From Allomyces macrogynus ATCC 38327 (Eukaryota; Blastocladiomycota; Blastocladiomycetes; Blastocladiales; Blastocladiaceae), in the NCBI GenBank assembly GCA_000151295.1, contig GG745345.1:922733-986732 (forward strand): DNA of 64,000 bases, written 5' to 3'. Numbering within the stretch: the first letter of the stretch is position 1; every line of letters begins with the position of its first letter. Of the stretch, positions 43,868-54,700 are shown piece by piece. A program made the translations under genes and the position numbers. Below the pieces are notes generated by a model. The model saw only the letters and a list, made by a program, of their open reading frames with translations. It was not told the origin of the DNA and searched no databases.

Positions 43868-46800
43868 TCAACTCGACGCCGTGCGCCGTGCCTCCACCCC
43901 ATTCCCCGCCGCCGACGCCGCAACCGACGGAGCCCCAACCGACGCCCCGCGACTCGGCGCCGTGACGCTCGCGACCGACGCGAGCCCCGTCCACGCGAGC
44001 ATCACCTGCACGACCTCGTGCGGCGACTGCAAGTGCCACCCGGCCGTCGTGCGCTTACTCGCGGGCCCAATCGTGACCGTCCAGACGGCCGTCTGCTGCG
44101 ACCCGCGCGCGGCGGCATTGGCCCCGGCGTCACCGCCCGCGAGGGAACCGGTGCATGACGTGGTGCCGACGGTGTCGACGATCGGGTGGTGGTAAGCGGC
44201 GACGGGTGAGGGCGGGACGGAACCGGCGCCAGATACGCCGGCTGAGGTCGTGGTGTTTGGGTTGTTGGCGTTGGTCGTGGAGGGAGATTTGGCCGGGTGC
44301 CGGAACTCACGGCGGAGACGCTTGAACTGGGTCATCGTATGAGCACAGGTCAGCAACCGCTCGTCGGAAAATAGTCGCTAGAGGGAGCACATACCATCGT
44401 CTCATCTGTGACATCGTCCCCCGCGCAAAACACATACGTGAACCGCGCGCCCCTTGGCGCGGCCGTAGCCAGCAACCGGTGCACAATCTCGCCCTTGTTG
44501 ATGGCCAGCGGCCGCACCTCGAGGTTCTTCTTGCCCTTCATTACCTCGAGCGGCAGCTTCGAGAGCACCGCGTTCTCGAGGTGGTTCTGGCACTCCTTGG
44601 CCTGGAACGCGCCAAACTGCGGGTCGGCGAGCCGGTGGTGCCAGACAATGCTCGATTTCTTTTCCTCGATAAACGAACCGGGCTAGACGATGTCTCGACC
44701 GCGTCAGGTCTCATCTGCTTCGCCGCAGCATACATGAAGCAAATCCATACCGTGCGCTCCTGGTAATACTGGAAGATCTCCTTGATCTCAGCCTTCCAAA
44801 CCGCCGCGTCGCCCAACTCCTCGGTCAAGTCGAGCCACCCGCGCGCGTCGTAGGGCATGCGCAAGTAGCACCCGTGCTCGGCGCACAGACCGAGACCCGG
44901 GATGTGTCCGAGCCACGCGTCGAGTGTCGCCTGGTCGCGGCCGGAAATGATGAACACGCGGTTCGACCGGTCGGCGCAGAGCGCCGTCAAGGCTTGCAGG
45001 AGTTCGGGCGAGGGTTCAGCGGCCGACGGCACGCGCACAATCTATCGGTAGAGCGGACGAGGTGAGCGAGATGGCTCGACATGGCCCGATAGTGCAGGAA
45101 GAACATACCGGCGTCAGCGTCCCATCATAGTCAAATAAAATCAACCGCATCGGCTTGACCGCGCCGACCGCCGCGGCCCCATTCGCACCCGACACCGTAC
45201 TGTTCGGCGGCACCACCCCACCGCCAATCCCGGCGGCACTGCTGCTAATCGACGAGCTGCGTGACCGCGCCGCTGCTGCCGCGACCGCCGCAGCCTGCAC
45301 TTTCTCCTTCTCCCCCTCGCTCCCCGACATCGGCGCGACGACTACGGCGGCATGAAAAGCGGCCACGCACCGAGCAACATCCAGCCTCGGCGTGGTATGC
45401 GTCGCGCTCATCAAGTGACGCGCGTGCGACCCTTCGAGCGCGCGCACAAATGACCGTGCCCATTTCGGGCTCGTGTACTTGGTGACCATGGCCATGGATT
45501 GCCGGTGCCGCTGAATGCGTTCGGCGCGCGGCATGGATAGGGCGTCGGCGAGCGTGGCTGCGACGCCGAGGTAGTCGTACGGGTTCACGATGAGCGCGGC
45601 CGAGAGCGATCCGGCTGTGCCGGTGAATTCGGACAGGATGAGCGGCGCAGGGGCCCAGGAAGGATCGGTGTCGGCGTCATCGAACGTCGACGAGGTGGAC
45701 GAGGTCGGCGGCGGTTGTTGGCAGACGATCAGTTCGTGCGAGACCGTGTTGTACCCGTCGCGAATCGACGTGATGCAGCCCTAGATGCACGAGCCGCGGT
45801 GCGGTCACTTCACGCATCAGCGTACCAGCACCACGAAACACGCTGAAACGACGAAACATACCACATCCGCGACCGACAAGAGCGCATAAAAATCGTCTGG
45901 CTCGACAGTCCGATGCACATGATGCACCGGCGAATACTCGATCGTGCCATACGTCCCATTAATCTGCGCGACCAGTTCCGATACTTTGGCCTCCAATTTC
46001 GCATTCGCATCCTTTTGCCCCGCCGCCGGCTGCGTGATCTGCACGAGAATCACCTTGTTCTGCCACTGCGGGTAGAGCTGCAGCAGTTTCGCAAACGCGA
46101 GCAGTTGGTGCACGACGCCCTGCAACTGGTCCGACTTATTGCGCGAGACAATCACGCGCTTGCCTGCGTAGAGCTCGCGCAATGCCGCAGTTTTCGCGCG
46201 AACTGCGGGGGAACGGCGGCGCGCGTCCGAGTGGGCCGCGTCGATGCCGATCGGGAAAATGCCGATTTCCACGTGCCGACCGTGGTATTCGATGCCTGTC
46301 GGCGTGGATTCGAGGCCGAGCACGCGCGTGCAGCACGAGACAAAGTGCCGCGCGAACGAGTAGTTGTTGAAGCCGCTATTTCGAAGAATCGTCGTCGAAA
46401 GCATCCGGTCAATGAGAGACCACCAACACGCACCGCATCACACACAACAGCAATACGCACATGAGCGACGCACCGAGAATCGCCTCGAGCAGTGCCGCGC
46501 GCTTGGGCAAACACCGGAACAGTTCCGACGACGGGAACGGCGTATGCAAGAACAAGCCAATCGACATATCCTGTGTCTCCCAGCTGGTCGCCATGGACGC
46601 CGAATCATCGTCGACCGGCGGTTCCGTCGGCAGCCCTTCGCCATTCCACCCGCGCAAGATCATCGACATGAACGTCGACGACGCATTCGAATCGACCGAC
46701 GGTGTCGGCGGCGGGCGGCGACCGAGTACCATGGCGCGTAGTTGCGCGGGAACGAGCAGCAGGTGGTAATCGTGCACAAAGACGAGGTCCCCGGGCAAGT

Positions 46801-47713
46801 AGGTGCGCAGTGCGGCCTGCGCGTACTCGAGGTTCGCGCGGACATAGGCCTCCCAGTGCCGCTGTTCCTGGCGGCCGTCCGTGGCCACACCTTCCCAGAG
46901 CGAGTAGTGAAGCAACGGCCACAGCACCGTCTTGCAGTACCCCTCGTAGTGGTCCGTTGCCGTGGCCTCGTCCAGGAACACGGCCACCGCAGAGTGGTCG
47001 CGCCAGAGCAAACTCGCGAGTTCCGCCTGGTCGGCGGGCGTGAACGCGTAGCCCTCGATTACGTGGCCCGTCGAATCGACCGCCGGACCGACGGCACCGA
47101 CGTAGACAGACGGGTAGGCAATCACGTCGTCCGACTCGGCGGCCGCCGCGGCCGCACTCACGGGCAAGTCGCGCGCCGACCGGTTGGCCAGCGGGACCGT
47201 CGGCGGTGCAGCATGCGCGAGCGAATGGATACCCGAGTACAACGCCTGGTGGCCAGGGCGCGGCACGAGTTTCCACCGCGGGCGCATATCAGAAGCCGTA
47301 TCGGCCCCATCGGCAGGCACAGGAGGAGCCAGCGGTGGCGGCGGCGTGTGCCGCGTCGTTCCTGTCCCCACCACATTATGCATGTCCGCGCGGGGAAACG
47401 ATGCATGGTCGATGACCGCAGGCGCATGGCTCCAGACGGGCGTCAGCGGGTCGTCGGGCACACACGCCGGTGTTGGGAGCGGGAGCGTGACGGTTGGGCG
47501 AGCCGAGAGCGCACGGCGCAGAGAGGACGTGGCCCCGGGCACGTCCGAGATGCGCGGCACGTCGCGTGCGTCGATGAGCATGGCCTGCACGGACAGGGTG
47601 TGCAAGATGTGCAGAATACGCGGTGGTGTAGCCGCAGGTTCGGCGCCGTCAGTGAGCTCGTCGGGGCTCTCGGCGCGCGGCGGCAAGGGTGGGGGCGCCG
47701 TGACGGGCGTCAT
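43868..47713 (-). CDS. TPS2: Trehalose-6-phosphate synthase/phosphatase (Tps2-like)
   Basis: Six exons: 47713-46461, 46375-45862, 45780-45109, 45041-44751, 44682-44395 and 44326-43868 (1,158 residues). The GT20 domain shows VFVHDYHLLLVPAQLR, GLFLHTPFPSSELFRCLP, GASLIGFNNYSFARHF (created by splicing), GIFPIGID and SIRDGYNTVS. The C-terminal HAD phosphatase has the nucleophile motif DYDGTLTP near residue 806, FIISGRD, CAEHGCYLR, PGSFIEEKKSSIVWHHR, AINKG and GDDVTDETM, so it should be active on trehalose 6-phosphate. In the GT20 domain the usual RLDYIKG-type segment is SRNKSDQLQGVVHQL, with Gln in place of the UDP-glucose-binding lysine, so the synthase half may be inactive, as in yeast Tps2/Tsl1. 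It makes trehalose for spore and stress tolerance. Confidence 0.94.
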
Positions 47714-49444
47714 GGTTGGAAAGTAGGTTGGTTGCAGCGAGGTACAGCAGTTTGCAAGCAGCGAGGAGTCTTGTCGTTGTGAAGAGAAGGAATGGTGGAG
47801 GAGGGTGGTTGGTGGCGGACTGGCGGTTGGTGGCCACCCCGGTGGTCGGTCGCGCTGTAGTTGTGATTTGGCGTGTGCCGACTGGAATCATCTCCACGCG
47901 TTTCTCACGTTAGACATATACGTATATCCTGATGGAGCACATCACAGTTCACACCCAACAAAATTGCCGCATCAGACTTCATTACTTTTTTTCCACTCTC
48001 TACTTGTCCTCCTTCCTCCTCAGCAATAGCCAGACGTCGCGAGTCCCTCTCTCTGCTTCGCTTCGTCAATAAAAAACGACGGCTGACGTCGCCAACTCCT
48101 CGCACACACACGCACACCCCGATGCGACATCTCGTCCGAACCGTCTTAGGCCGTGGCCCCGAGTCCCGCGGTCCGCGGGTGCTCCTAGCCACCACGCTCG
48201 TCCCCTCCCCCAGCGTTCGGCTTGGTTCGGTCCTTTCTTGCAAGACTCTCACGCGCTACCATCCATGGATCCATGGATGGTACTGACCGGCAACGCTTCT
48301 GCGATGATAATATGTAGCAATTCACGGGACGACTATGTTTGTCGTCTTAATGAGCCTTGCTTTCACAATCCAACCGGTAAACGTCTGAACACTGCTTGCC
48401 GGATTGACCATGATGGAGCGATGTGATCCCGACGGCCCCTGACATGATCGTTTTGAATCCCGTTTTCCTTGTCTGCTTTGCACTAACTACGTGGGGGGTC
48501 AAGGACGCTTACTTCAAGGCCACGCGCGACACGTGAGCCAAGGTGCGGCGCTTCATGAACCCGCCAGCATCAGCGACGGCGACGGAGACGCCGTCGGTGG
48601 GGGACCAGGAGCGTTGTAAAACCTGTGGCCGATAATATTGGCTCACCTGCGTGATCGAAAAGTGTCGGCGAGCGAGTCGCTGTTTTCATCGGGAGTTGCG
48701 AGTGTCTCATGCACCTTTGTCTGATTGGATTGGATTCGAGTTCGATTCAAGTCTGGTCTCATGTTCTGGCGAAAGCAAGAAGTGATAAACACCTAGAACT
48801 CAATAGCCTTCCCAGTTTCTTCACGCACACTGTTAAAGTTATGCCACGCCGCAAGCACGCCGGCAAGAGTCCAGGGTGGACAGCACCAATGGCCGCTCGT
48901 GCAGCGCGAGGAGGGGGCTTGTGGGGCCCGGTACGGTGGAGCTCAGCGCAGTATGCACGGCATGTGAGCGTGCACATCACGGCGGTGTGGAGGTCGCAGC
49001 GACGGACCTGGTCGCGCCGGTCTTGGTCTGAGTTCCTCGGCCGGGCGGTTGGCTGCTGGCGCGGCTCGACGCGCTCAGAAATGATGATGCTCGCGATGAT
49101 TGCTGGAATCCATGCTTCTTTCGCTCGCTCTCACACCAACCGAGTCGAGGAACAACATTACTTCATTATTTACACTCTTCCACGCGCCGTCGTCCTCGCA
49201 ACAAACAGCGACAATAATAAAATGCTTGCAGACCGCCTGGCAAGCGCAAGCGCGCTCTCGACGGCCGCGTCGGCGGTGGTGGTATGAACAAGCAGACCTG
49301 TCTTGGTCTCAGCAGAACAGCAAAAAAGCAATACGGCAGGCGCGAACGACACGTGCGCGCGCAGCGAAACGTCATGCAGCGACGGCGCGAACCGCGCGCT
49401 TGGCCCCGTCACGACCCGGCAGCAACGACAACGGTTCAGACCGT
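47714..49444. other. Long intergenic region with palindrome
   Basis: About 1.7 kb with no convincing gene. It contains a 26-bp perfect palindrome at 48257-48282. A short frame from ATG 48444 (VLNPVFLVCFALTTWGVKDA) ends at a TGA (48534), after which the same frame continues AKVRRFMNPP and could be a relic exon. Confidence 0.5.
48257..48282. repeat. 26-bp perfect palindrome
   Basis: The half-site TACCATCCATGGA is followed by its exact reverse complement with no spacer. The core repeats CCATGGATCCATGG. Symmetry stops on both sides at a C. Confidence 0.9.
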
Positions 49445-49879
49445 TTACGCCGGAACAAACTTGATCGACTTGACGATGAGCGGGATCTTGGGGTTGGCCG
49501 GGTCCGGGTAGGCCGACCCCTTGCCCTTGTAGCTCGAGATCTCGGCGACCGGCGCGCCCGTGCAGCCCCAGTCGCGGTAGAGCCGCACCTTCCACGCATC
49601 GCGCCCGTCGTTCGCGTAGGGCGGCTGCGTCTGCAGGTACACGAACCCGTCGGCACGGCCTTCGAGACCGCGGCACTCCTTGATCACCGACAGGTAGTCG
49701 CCGTAGACTTGGACCGTCGTGGGGCCGCGCGGCTCCTGCGCCCAGTAGAGCGTGACGAGCGGGTCGTTGGGCGGGAACGGGCCCGGGTTCTGGCCGTTGG
49801 GCACGGGCGTCGCTGTGGCTGCGGCAATGGCGAGGACTGCGATGAGCGCGAGAAGCAGCACGTGCTGGATCGTGAGCAT
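49445..49879 (-). CDS. Small secreted protein
   Basis: A single exon of 144 residues. The signal peptide MLTIQHVLLLALIAVLAIAA is followed by ATATPVPNGQNPGPFPP. The mature part is about 120 residues with two cysteines (VIKECRG, DWGCTG), so one disulphide is possible. Beta-rich segments such as LVTLYWAQEP, WKVRLYRDWGCTG and IVKSIKFVPA vaguely recall beta/gamma-crystallin-like folds, but this is weak. A clear TATAAAA lies about 90 bp upstream. A secreted structural or effector-like role is possible; nothing more specific is supported. Confidence 0.75.
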   Translation of the reverse strand: MLTIQHVLLLALIAVLAIAAATATPVPNGQNPGPFPPNDPLVTLYWAQEPRGPTTVQVYGDYLSVIKECRGLEGRADGFVYLQTQPPYANDGRDAWKVRLYRDWGCTGAPVAEISSYKGKGSAYPDPANPKIPLIVKSIKFVPA

Positions 49880-49964
49880 CTTGGAGATGAGAGTAGTTGG
49901 TTTGGTTGGTTTGCTTGGTGTGTCTTGATTGACAAATGGCCAAGTTGGGCGGCGTGCCACGCGC

Positions 49965-49971
49965 TTTTATA
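49965..49971 (-). promoter_or_regulatory. TATA box of the small secreted-protein gene
   Basis: GGTATAAAAGCGC on the minus strand, 86-92 bp upstream of the ATG at 49879. Confidence 0.65.
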
Positions 49972-50467
49972 CCTGAGGGGCACAGCACGAAGGCTCAACG
50001 ATGGCTGCGGGCCAGCAGCGGCGGCTGCCCGGCGGGTGCGCGTGGGCGTGCTCTCGAAGCGTATCGTCGAGCACAAACATTCCGATGGTGGCTCTGGCAC
50101 CCGACGGGCACCAAGTCGGCCGAGAGAGCGAAGCTGTGCGCCAGATCGAGACCAGCCGGAGTGGAAAGAATGACGCGCTGTGAAGCGGTCCGCAGCGGAC
50201 GCGCCTCGGCATGGACGCGACGAGGGAGGTTCACCCGGACCGGACGGCCAGAACGCGAACCACGAAGCACGGAGCTGATCAGAGTTGATGGGCGTCGCGT
50301 CTCGACTTGCTGCGAACGCGTCACGCCGAGTGCTCCGCAGCACCCAGGTGGAGAAACCATCGCAAACGTCCACGTCAGGTCGACTGAGTTGCGATGCCGT
50401 GAACAGCGTTGGCTGCAGCACGACGAGCACGGCCGGATTTCGGCGGCATTCGAGCTTGCTGACCTTA
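49972..50467. other. Intergenic region
   Basis: Upstream of the small secreted-protein gene. No supported gene or notable repeat before the inverted-repeat element. Confidence 0.5.
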
Positions 50468-51082
50468 GAGCATCTCCAGCGGCCAGGCCAAAGCCAAAGT
50501 CCAAACCACGATGAAACACAACTTTGTGCGCTCAGGCGAAGGCCAAAAGGAGCATCTCCCCCTGTTGTGTCAAAGTTCAAGCCAAACGGGAGTGACAACA
50601 ACCTCAATCCAACTTTGAAAGACACTCTCCTGCCTACAGACTATCCGCAAATGAATGCTAGAAGCCTGATAGGTCGCCTGGGGCAATTGCAGACGCCGTT
50701 GCGGCCGTTTAATAATCGTCGGCCACCTGGAGGGATTTTGGTGGTGTTTTTGAACTTGCGTAATGCCGCATGAATGCGAGCGCAGTTTCTCGTGGAGTGC
50801 GAGGAGTGTTGGCAATTGATGGTGGTGGTGGTGGTGGTGGTGGTGGTGGTGGTGGTGGTGGTGGTGGTGGTGGTGGTGGTGGTGGATGTCGATTTGTGTG
50901 TTGATAAGTCTTTGCTCACGGGCCAAACAAAAAGCCAAAGTTTGGTTCTTGGCTCTCAAGATAGCTCTCGGGACAAGTTTGGGATGAACTTTGGTTTTGG
51001 AAATGAGCCGGTGGGGTCGATTTGTTGCAAGTGTTAGCCGAATTTAGCTTTAGCCCTGCCGCTCCAGCCGCTGGAGATGCTC
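50468..51082. mobile_element. MITE-like element with 16-17 bp terminal inverted repeats
   Basis: The left end GAGCATCTCCAGCGGC (50468-50483) is repeated exactly in inverted orientation at 51067-51082. Homology continues inward imperfectly (AGGCCAAAGCCAAAGTCC against AGGGCTAAAGCTAAATTC, with an 8-base insertion on the right). The 615-bp element has no transposase. Flanking triplets are TTA on the left and TCA on the right, close to the TWA target duplication of PIF/Harbinger elements but not identical. The terminal sequence closely resembles GAGCATCTCCA ends of Harbinger-type MITEs known in other eukaryotes. Confidence 0.7.
50821..50885 (+). repeat. (GGT)21 microsatellite inside the MITE-like element
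   Basis: About 21 uninterrupted GGT triplets. Open frames across it (poly-Val or poly-His) are artefacts of the repeat. Confidence 0.97.
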
Positions 51083-51772
51083 TCAGAGTTTGGGCGGCAG
51101 CGTGACAAAGCGGGTTGTCACAAGCATGCGCAAGGTGAGCCAGGGTGATCTGCTGCGTGTCCTCTGGGTCGAGCTGGCTGTACCTCGAGCCGACACGGGT
51201 GCGGTGGAACCACACGTTCAAGTCGCGTGCGGCGCGATGTCTCCCGCCATTTGGCGGGCTGTGTCTCCCACACGTGCTCCTCCACCCAGCCGCCGGCCGT
51301 CCTCTGGGCACGCCGATGGCCCCGCGGCCGGCGCGGTCGATCGCGAGCGGCTGGGAACGCGAATTGCCCGCTCACTCCCCCGCATTCTCACATGTGAACG
51401 CTGCCCCGACTTGTCGCGCCCGTGCAGCACCATCGTGGCCGTGGTTGAAGTACCCGCTTCAGCCCTCTGCTTTGCAACCGCACCCCTGCCGGTCCCCGAT
51501 TCGCGACCTGACCAGCAGCGAACCACGCCCGACACCAACACGGGCGACCGCGCTCCACGTGTCCCACTGGCTGCTTTGACGCCCATTGTCTCGTCGGAGA
51601 ACCGTTGGACATGATCCGCTGCCGTCTTCGCGCGCAAGGCCCGCCATTCCTGCTTCTGCCCGTATTTCATTGCAACGACTCTCCTTTGCACCGCCACGAC
51701 CACCTACGAGCACTTTGGATTTGCGACGTGACTGACTCCACACCGAGCCGCGCCTGCCCTCACTGCTGGCAA
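51083..51772. promoter_or_regulatory. Upstream region of the fusion redox gene
   Basis: No separate gene supported. The coding frame of the next gene is open from about 51605, including an upstream ATG at 51611, so a longer N terminus is possible. The signal peptide favours the start at 51773. Confidence 0.4.
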
Positions 51773-54700
51773 ATGGCCCTCGTTATGGCCGACTTGATCG
51801 AACCGACCGCCTGCCGGCCACCGCCCAGGCTACCGCCAATTGCTCGACCGCGGCATTCTCGCCCGGTGCTCGCCCTCGCACTCTTGCTCATTTCGCTGCT
51901 CCTCTCTTGTGTGCCCCGACTTGCGCGCGCTCAAGCCGTCCAGTCGGCCGCCGGCTGGGGCAACAACCCCGTCAAGCCCTGGTGGGGTGCCGCGGGCCGC
52001 CCTTTGTCGCGCTCCGTCGTACCCAGCGGATTCGCCGACAACATCTCGGCCGTGGCCTGGACGGCGCCGTCGCCGCGCTTGATTGCAAAGTCGCTCTTTG
52101 ACAATGCCGCGATCCAGGCCGCCTTGACCAATAACGGCGCGTCCACGACCTGGTCGGCGCTGCTCTCTTACTTCAATGAAGTGCGTGGCAGGTCATTCAT
52201 TTCGTGCTCGGACGCACAACTTGGTTTGAGCCTCGGCTGATTGGACTCACGATCGGTTGCTATACGGATAGCTCTTGTACCTCGACCTGGTCCAACTCCA
52301 ACTCGACCCGACCGCGCCGTTCCCGATCCCTGTTCCGGCATGCGACGCGACGCTCGACCCTGGCTGTACCGGGAACATGGTCATTCAGCAGGCGCGCGCC
52401 GCGGGCAATTTTTCGGGCCCCATCAACGAGTTCCAGGCCTACAATCTCGCCACGGCTTTCATTGACGCTGGGTTTCTCTACGGTCCGATTGTCCAGTCTT
52501 GCCGCTTACTTCTCCACCATGTCTCAACTGACGTGCGCTCTCGTGATAGGCACGAGCACTTCGACACAGCAGTCGCTCCGCACCCTGACCGGCGGCCTGC
52601 TCAACTTGCACAACAACCAGCTGCCGACCGTCACCTCCTCGACGCCGTTCACGCTCGGGTCGACCGTGGTACCCGCGTTCCAACCCGTGGCGCTCGCCGG
52701 GGACTTGCGCATCAACAAGCACCCGGCGCTCGTGGCGCTCGTCACGATTCTCGCGCGCGAGCATAACCGCAAGGCGGTGGTGCTTGCCGCGGCGAATCCG
52801 ACGTGGACGGACGAACAGTTCGTTTTGCTGGCCTTGGCGGACAAGACGGTGTTTGGTGATGCTCATTCCTGCGCGTGTCGTCCTCTAGGCTCTTCCAGGG
52901 CGCGCGCCGGTGGGTTATTTCCGTATGGCAGCGCACGATCTTTGACGAGGTACACCCAATTCCGCCCCCGCATTCTCGTGCAACACCTTGCCCCACCGCT
53001 CACCCACCCTCCAACTCGGTAGACCTATGGCGCGACGATCGGGACCGGGTACCCCAGTTTTCCGGGCTACTCCAACGCCACCAACCCGGAAATCGACACT
53101 TTCACTGCCGTGTGCGCGCTACGACTCGGGACCATGGGCCGACAACCCGTTCTCTACCGGTACAACGACGACGGGTCGGAATTCGCCTCCGGTCACATTT
53201 ACACGACCGGCTCGTTCACGCCATTACCCGCCGTCAATTTCTCGGCACCCGGCGCACTCGAAGCCGTCCTCCGCGGTCTGGTCGGTTCCGCCGAGGCGCG
53301 GATGGGCCCGGGCGCGCATACAAGTGTCGCTGCGGACTTGGCACTCATGATTCACCGCGCGCGAGATTTGGGCGTGCCATCGTACGTGGCTGTACGCCGC
53401 GCGCTCGCGCTGAGTGCCCCAACGACCATGGCGGATATCTCGTCGAATGCCGGCGTGCAGGCTGTACTCACGTCGCTTTACGGGTCGGTGGCGAATGTCG
53501 AAGGGTGTGTGGGCGCCTGGGCTGAATCGTTTGCGTCGACGGCGCGGGTGGGCCCGACGATCGCCGCGGCTATGGCCAAACTACTCACGACCGCCTACAA
53601 GTCGGACACGTTCTACTATGCGTCGCCGACGTCCGGGTATTCGGCGAACGCGATTGCTGTGAAGCAAGCGACCATGGCGTCGATTTTCGTCGCGAATACC
53701 AACCTGGCCGTGTTCCCGAACAACGTCATCAACCCGGCGAATCCGCTCGTCGCGTTCAAGAATGCGACCGCGGCGACAACGCCGGCGGCGGACTTGTATG
53801 CGGCGCGCACGGTGCAGCTCGAGGCCGGGACCACGCTCAACTGGACGATTACCGAGCCGTACATCACGTTCCAGCTGGCGACATTCAACACAGGCTGGAT
53901 GGCGATTGGCGTCGGCGGGTACGGGATGCCCAACACCATGGACATTGCGCTCATCACGTGGCCAACGACCGCGAACCCGGTCGTTGACGACTACTATAAC
54001 TCGGGCTACTCGCCATTGCGCGACACGGCGAATGGTGGGACCGCCGACTTGACCGGGTTTGCCTACACAGTCGACGCGACGGGCCGGAACCAGTACACGT
54101 GGCGTCGGCGCCTCGCGACAGGCGATGCACGCGACTTGAACATCACGACCGGCTATATGCCCCTTGCGTTTGCGTACGGCCCGACACCCAATCTCGCGTA
54201 CCACGGGTCGCGCCGTGGTAAGACCTACGTCAATTTCTACGCGACAGCGAACACCCCGACCGTCACGAACGGCGGCGGGAACGGGACAACGACGCCGCCG
54301 CCACCGACCAAGTACTCGAAACCGATTGGGCTCAAGGTGCTGCACAGCTTGTTGATGATCCTGGCCTTCTTTTTCGTGATCCCGTTCTCGGTCTTCACCG
54401 CGCGGTACTGGGCGTCCAAGAACTGGCTCGACCTGCACTTCAAGACGAGCCAATTCGTATTTTCGCAAACGGCCCTGTCCCTCCTCTCGGCGCTCGTCTC
54501 GCAGGGCGGGCAATTGTCGTCGGCGCACGGGATCTGGGGGATCGTCACGTCCGTCGGGCTGGGACTGACGATGCTCTTGGGGATTTCCGCGAGTATGATG
54601 GCGCGGTTCGGTCGCACCGCGCAGACGTGGTCGCGACGATTGCATTTGCCTTTAGCAATTGGCACGTGGTGTGCGGGGGTGTACGACTCGTTGCTCGGGT

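Noticed and set aside
46742..47782. 346-codon plus-strand frame
   Set aside because: Antisense to the trehalose synthase/phosphatase first exon; very Arg-rich with no motif.
50570..51037. Frames encoding long poly-His or poly-Val tracts
   Set aside because: Produced by the (GGT)21 microsatellite inside the inverted-repeat element.
52818..52888. Reading through ...FVLLALADKTV with a 38-nt intron in the fusion gene
   Set aside because: A 38-nt intron is too short for this genome, whereas donor GTTCGT at 52818 gives a 71-nt intron and restores the canonical W-DE-LF peroxidase-family motif.
53581..54645. 354-codon minus-strand frame
   Set aside because: Antisense to the DOMON-b561 exon of the fusion gene; Arg-rich shadow.
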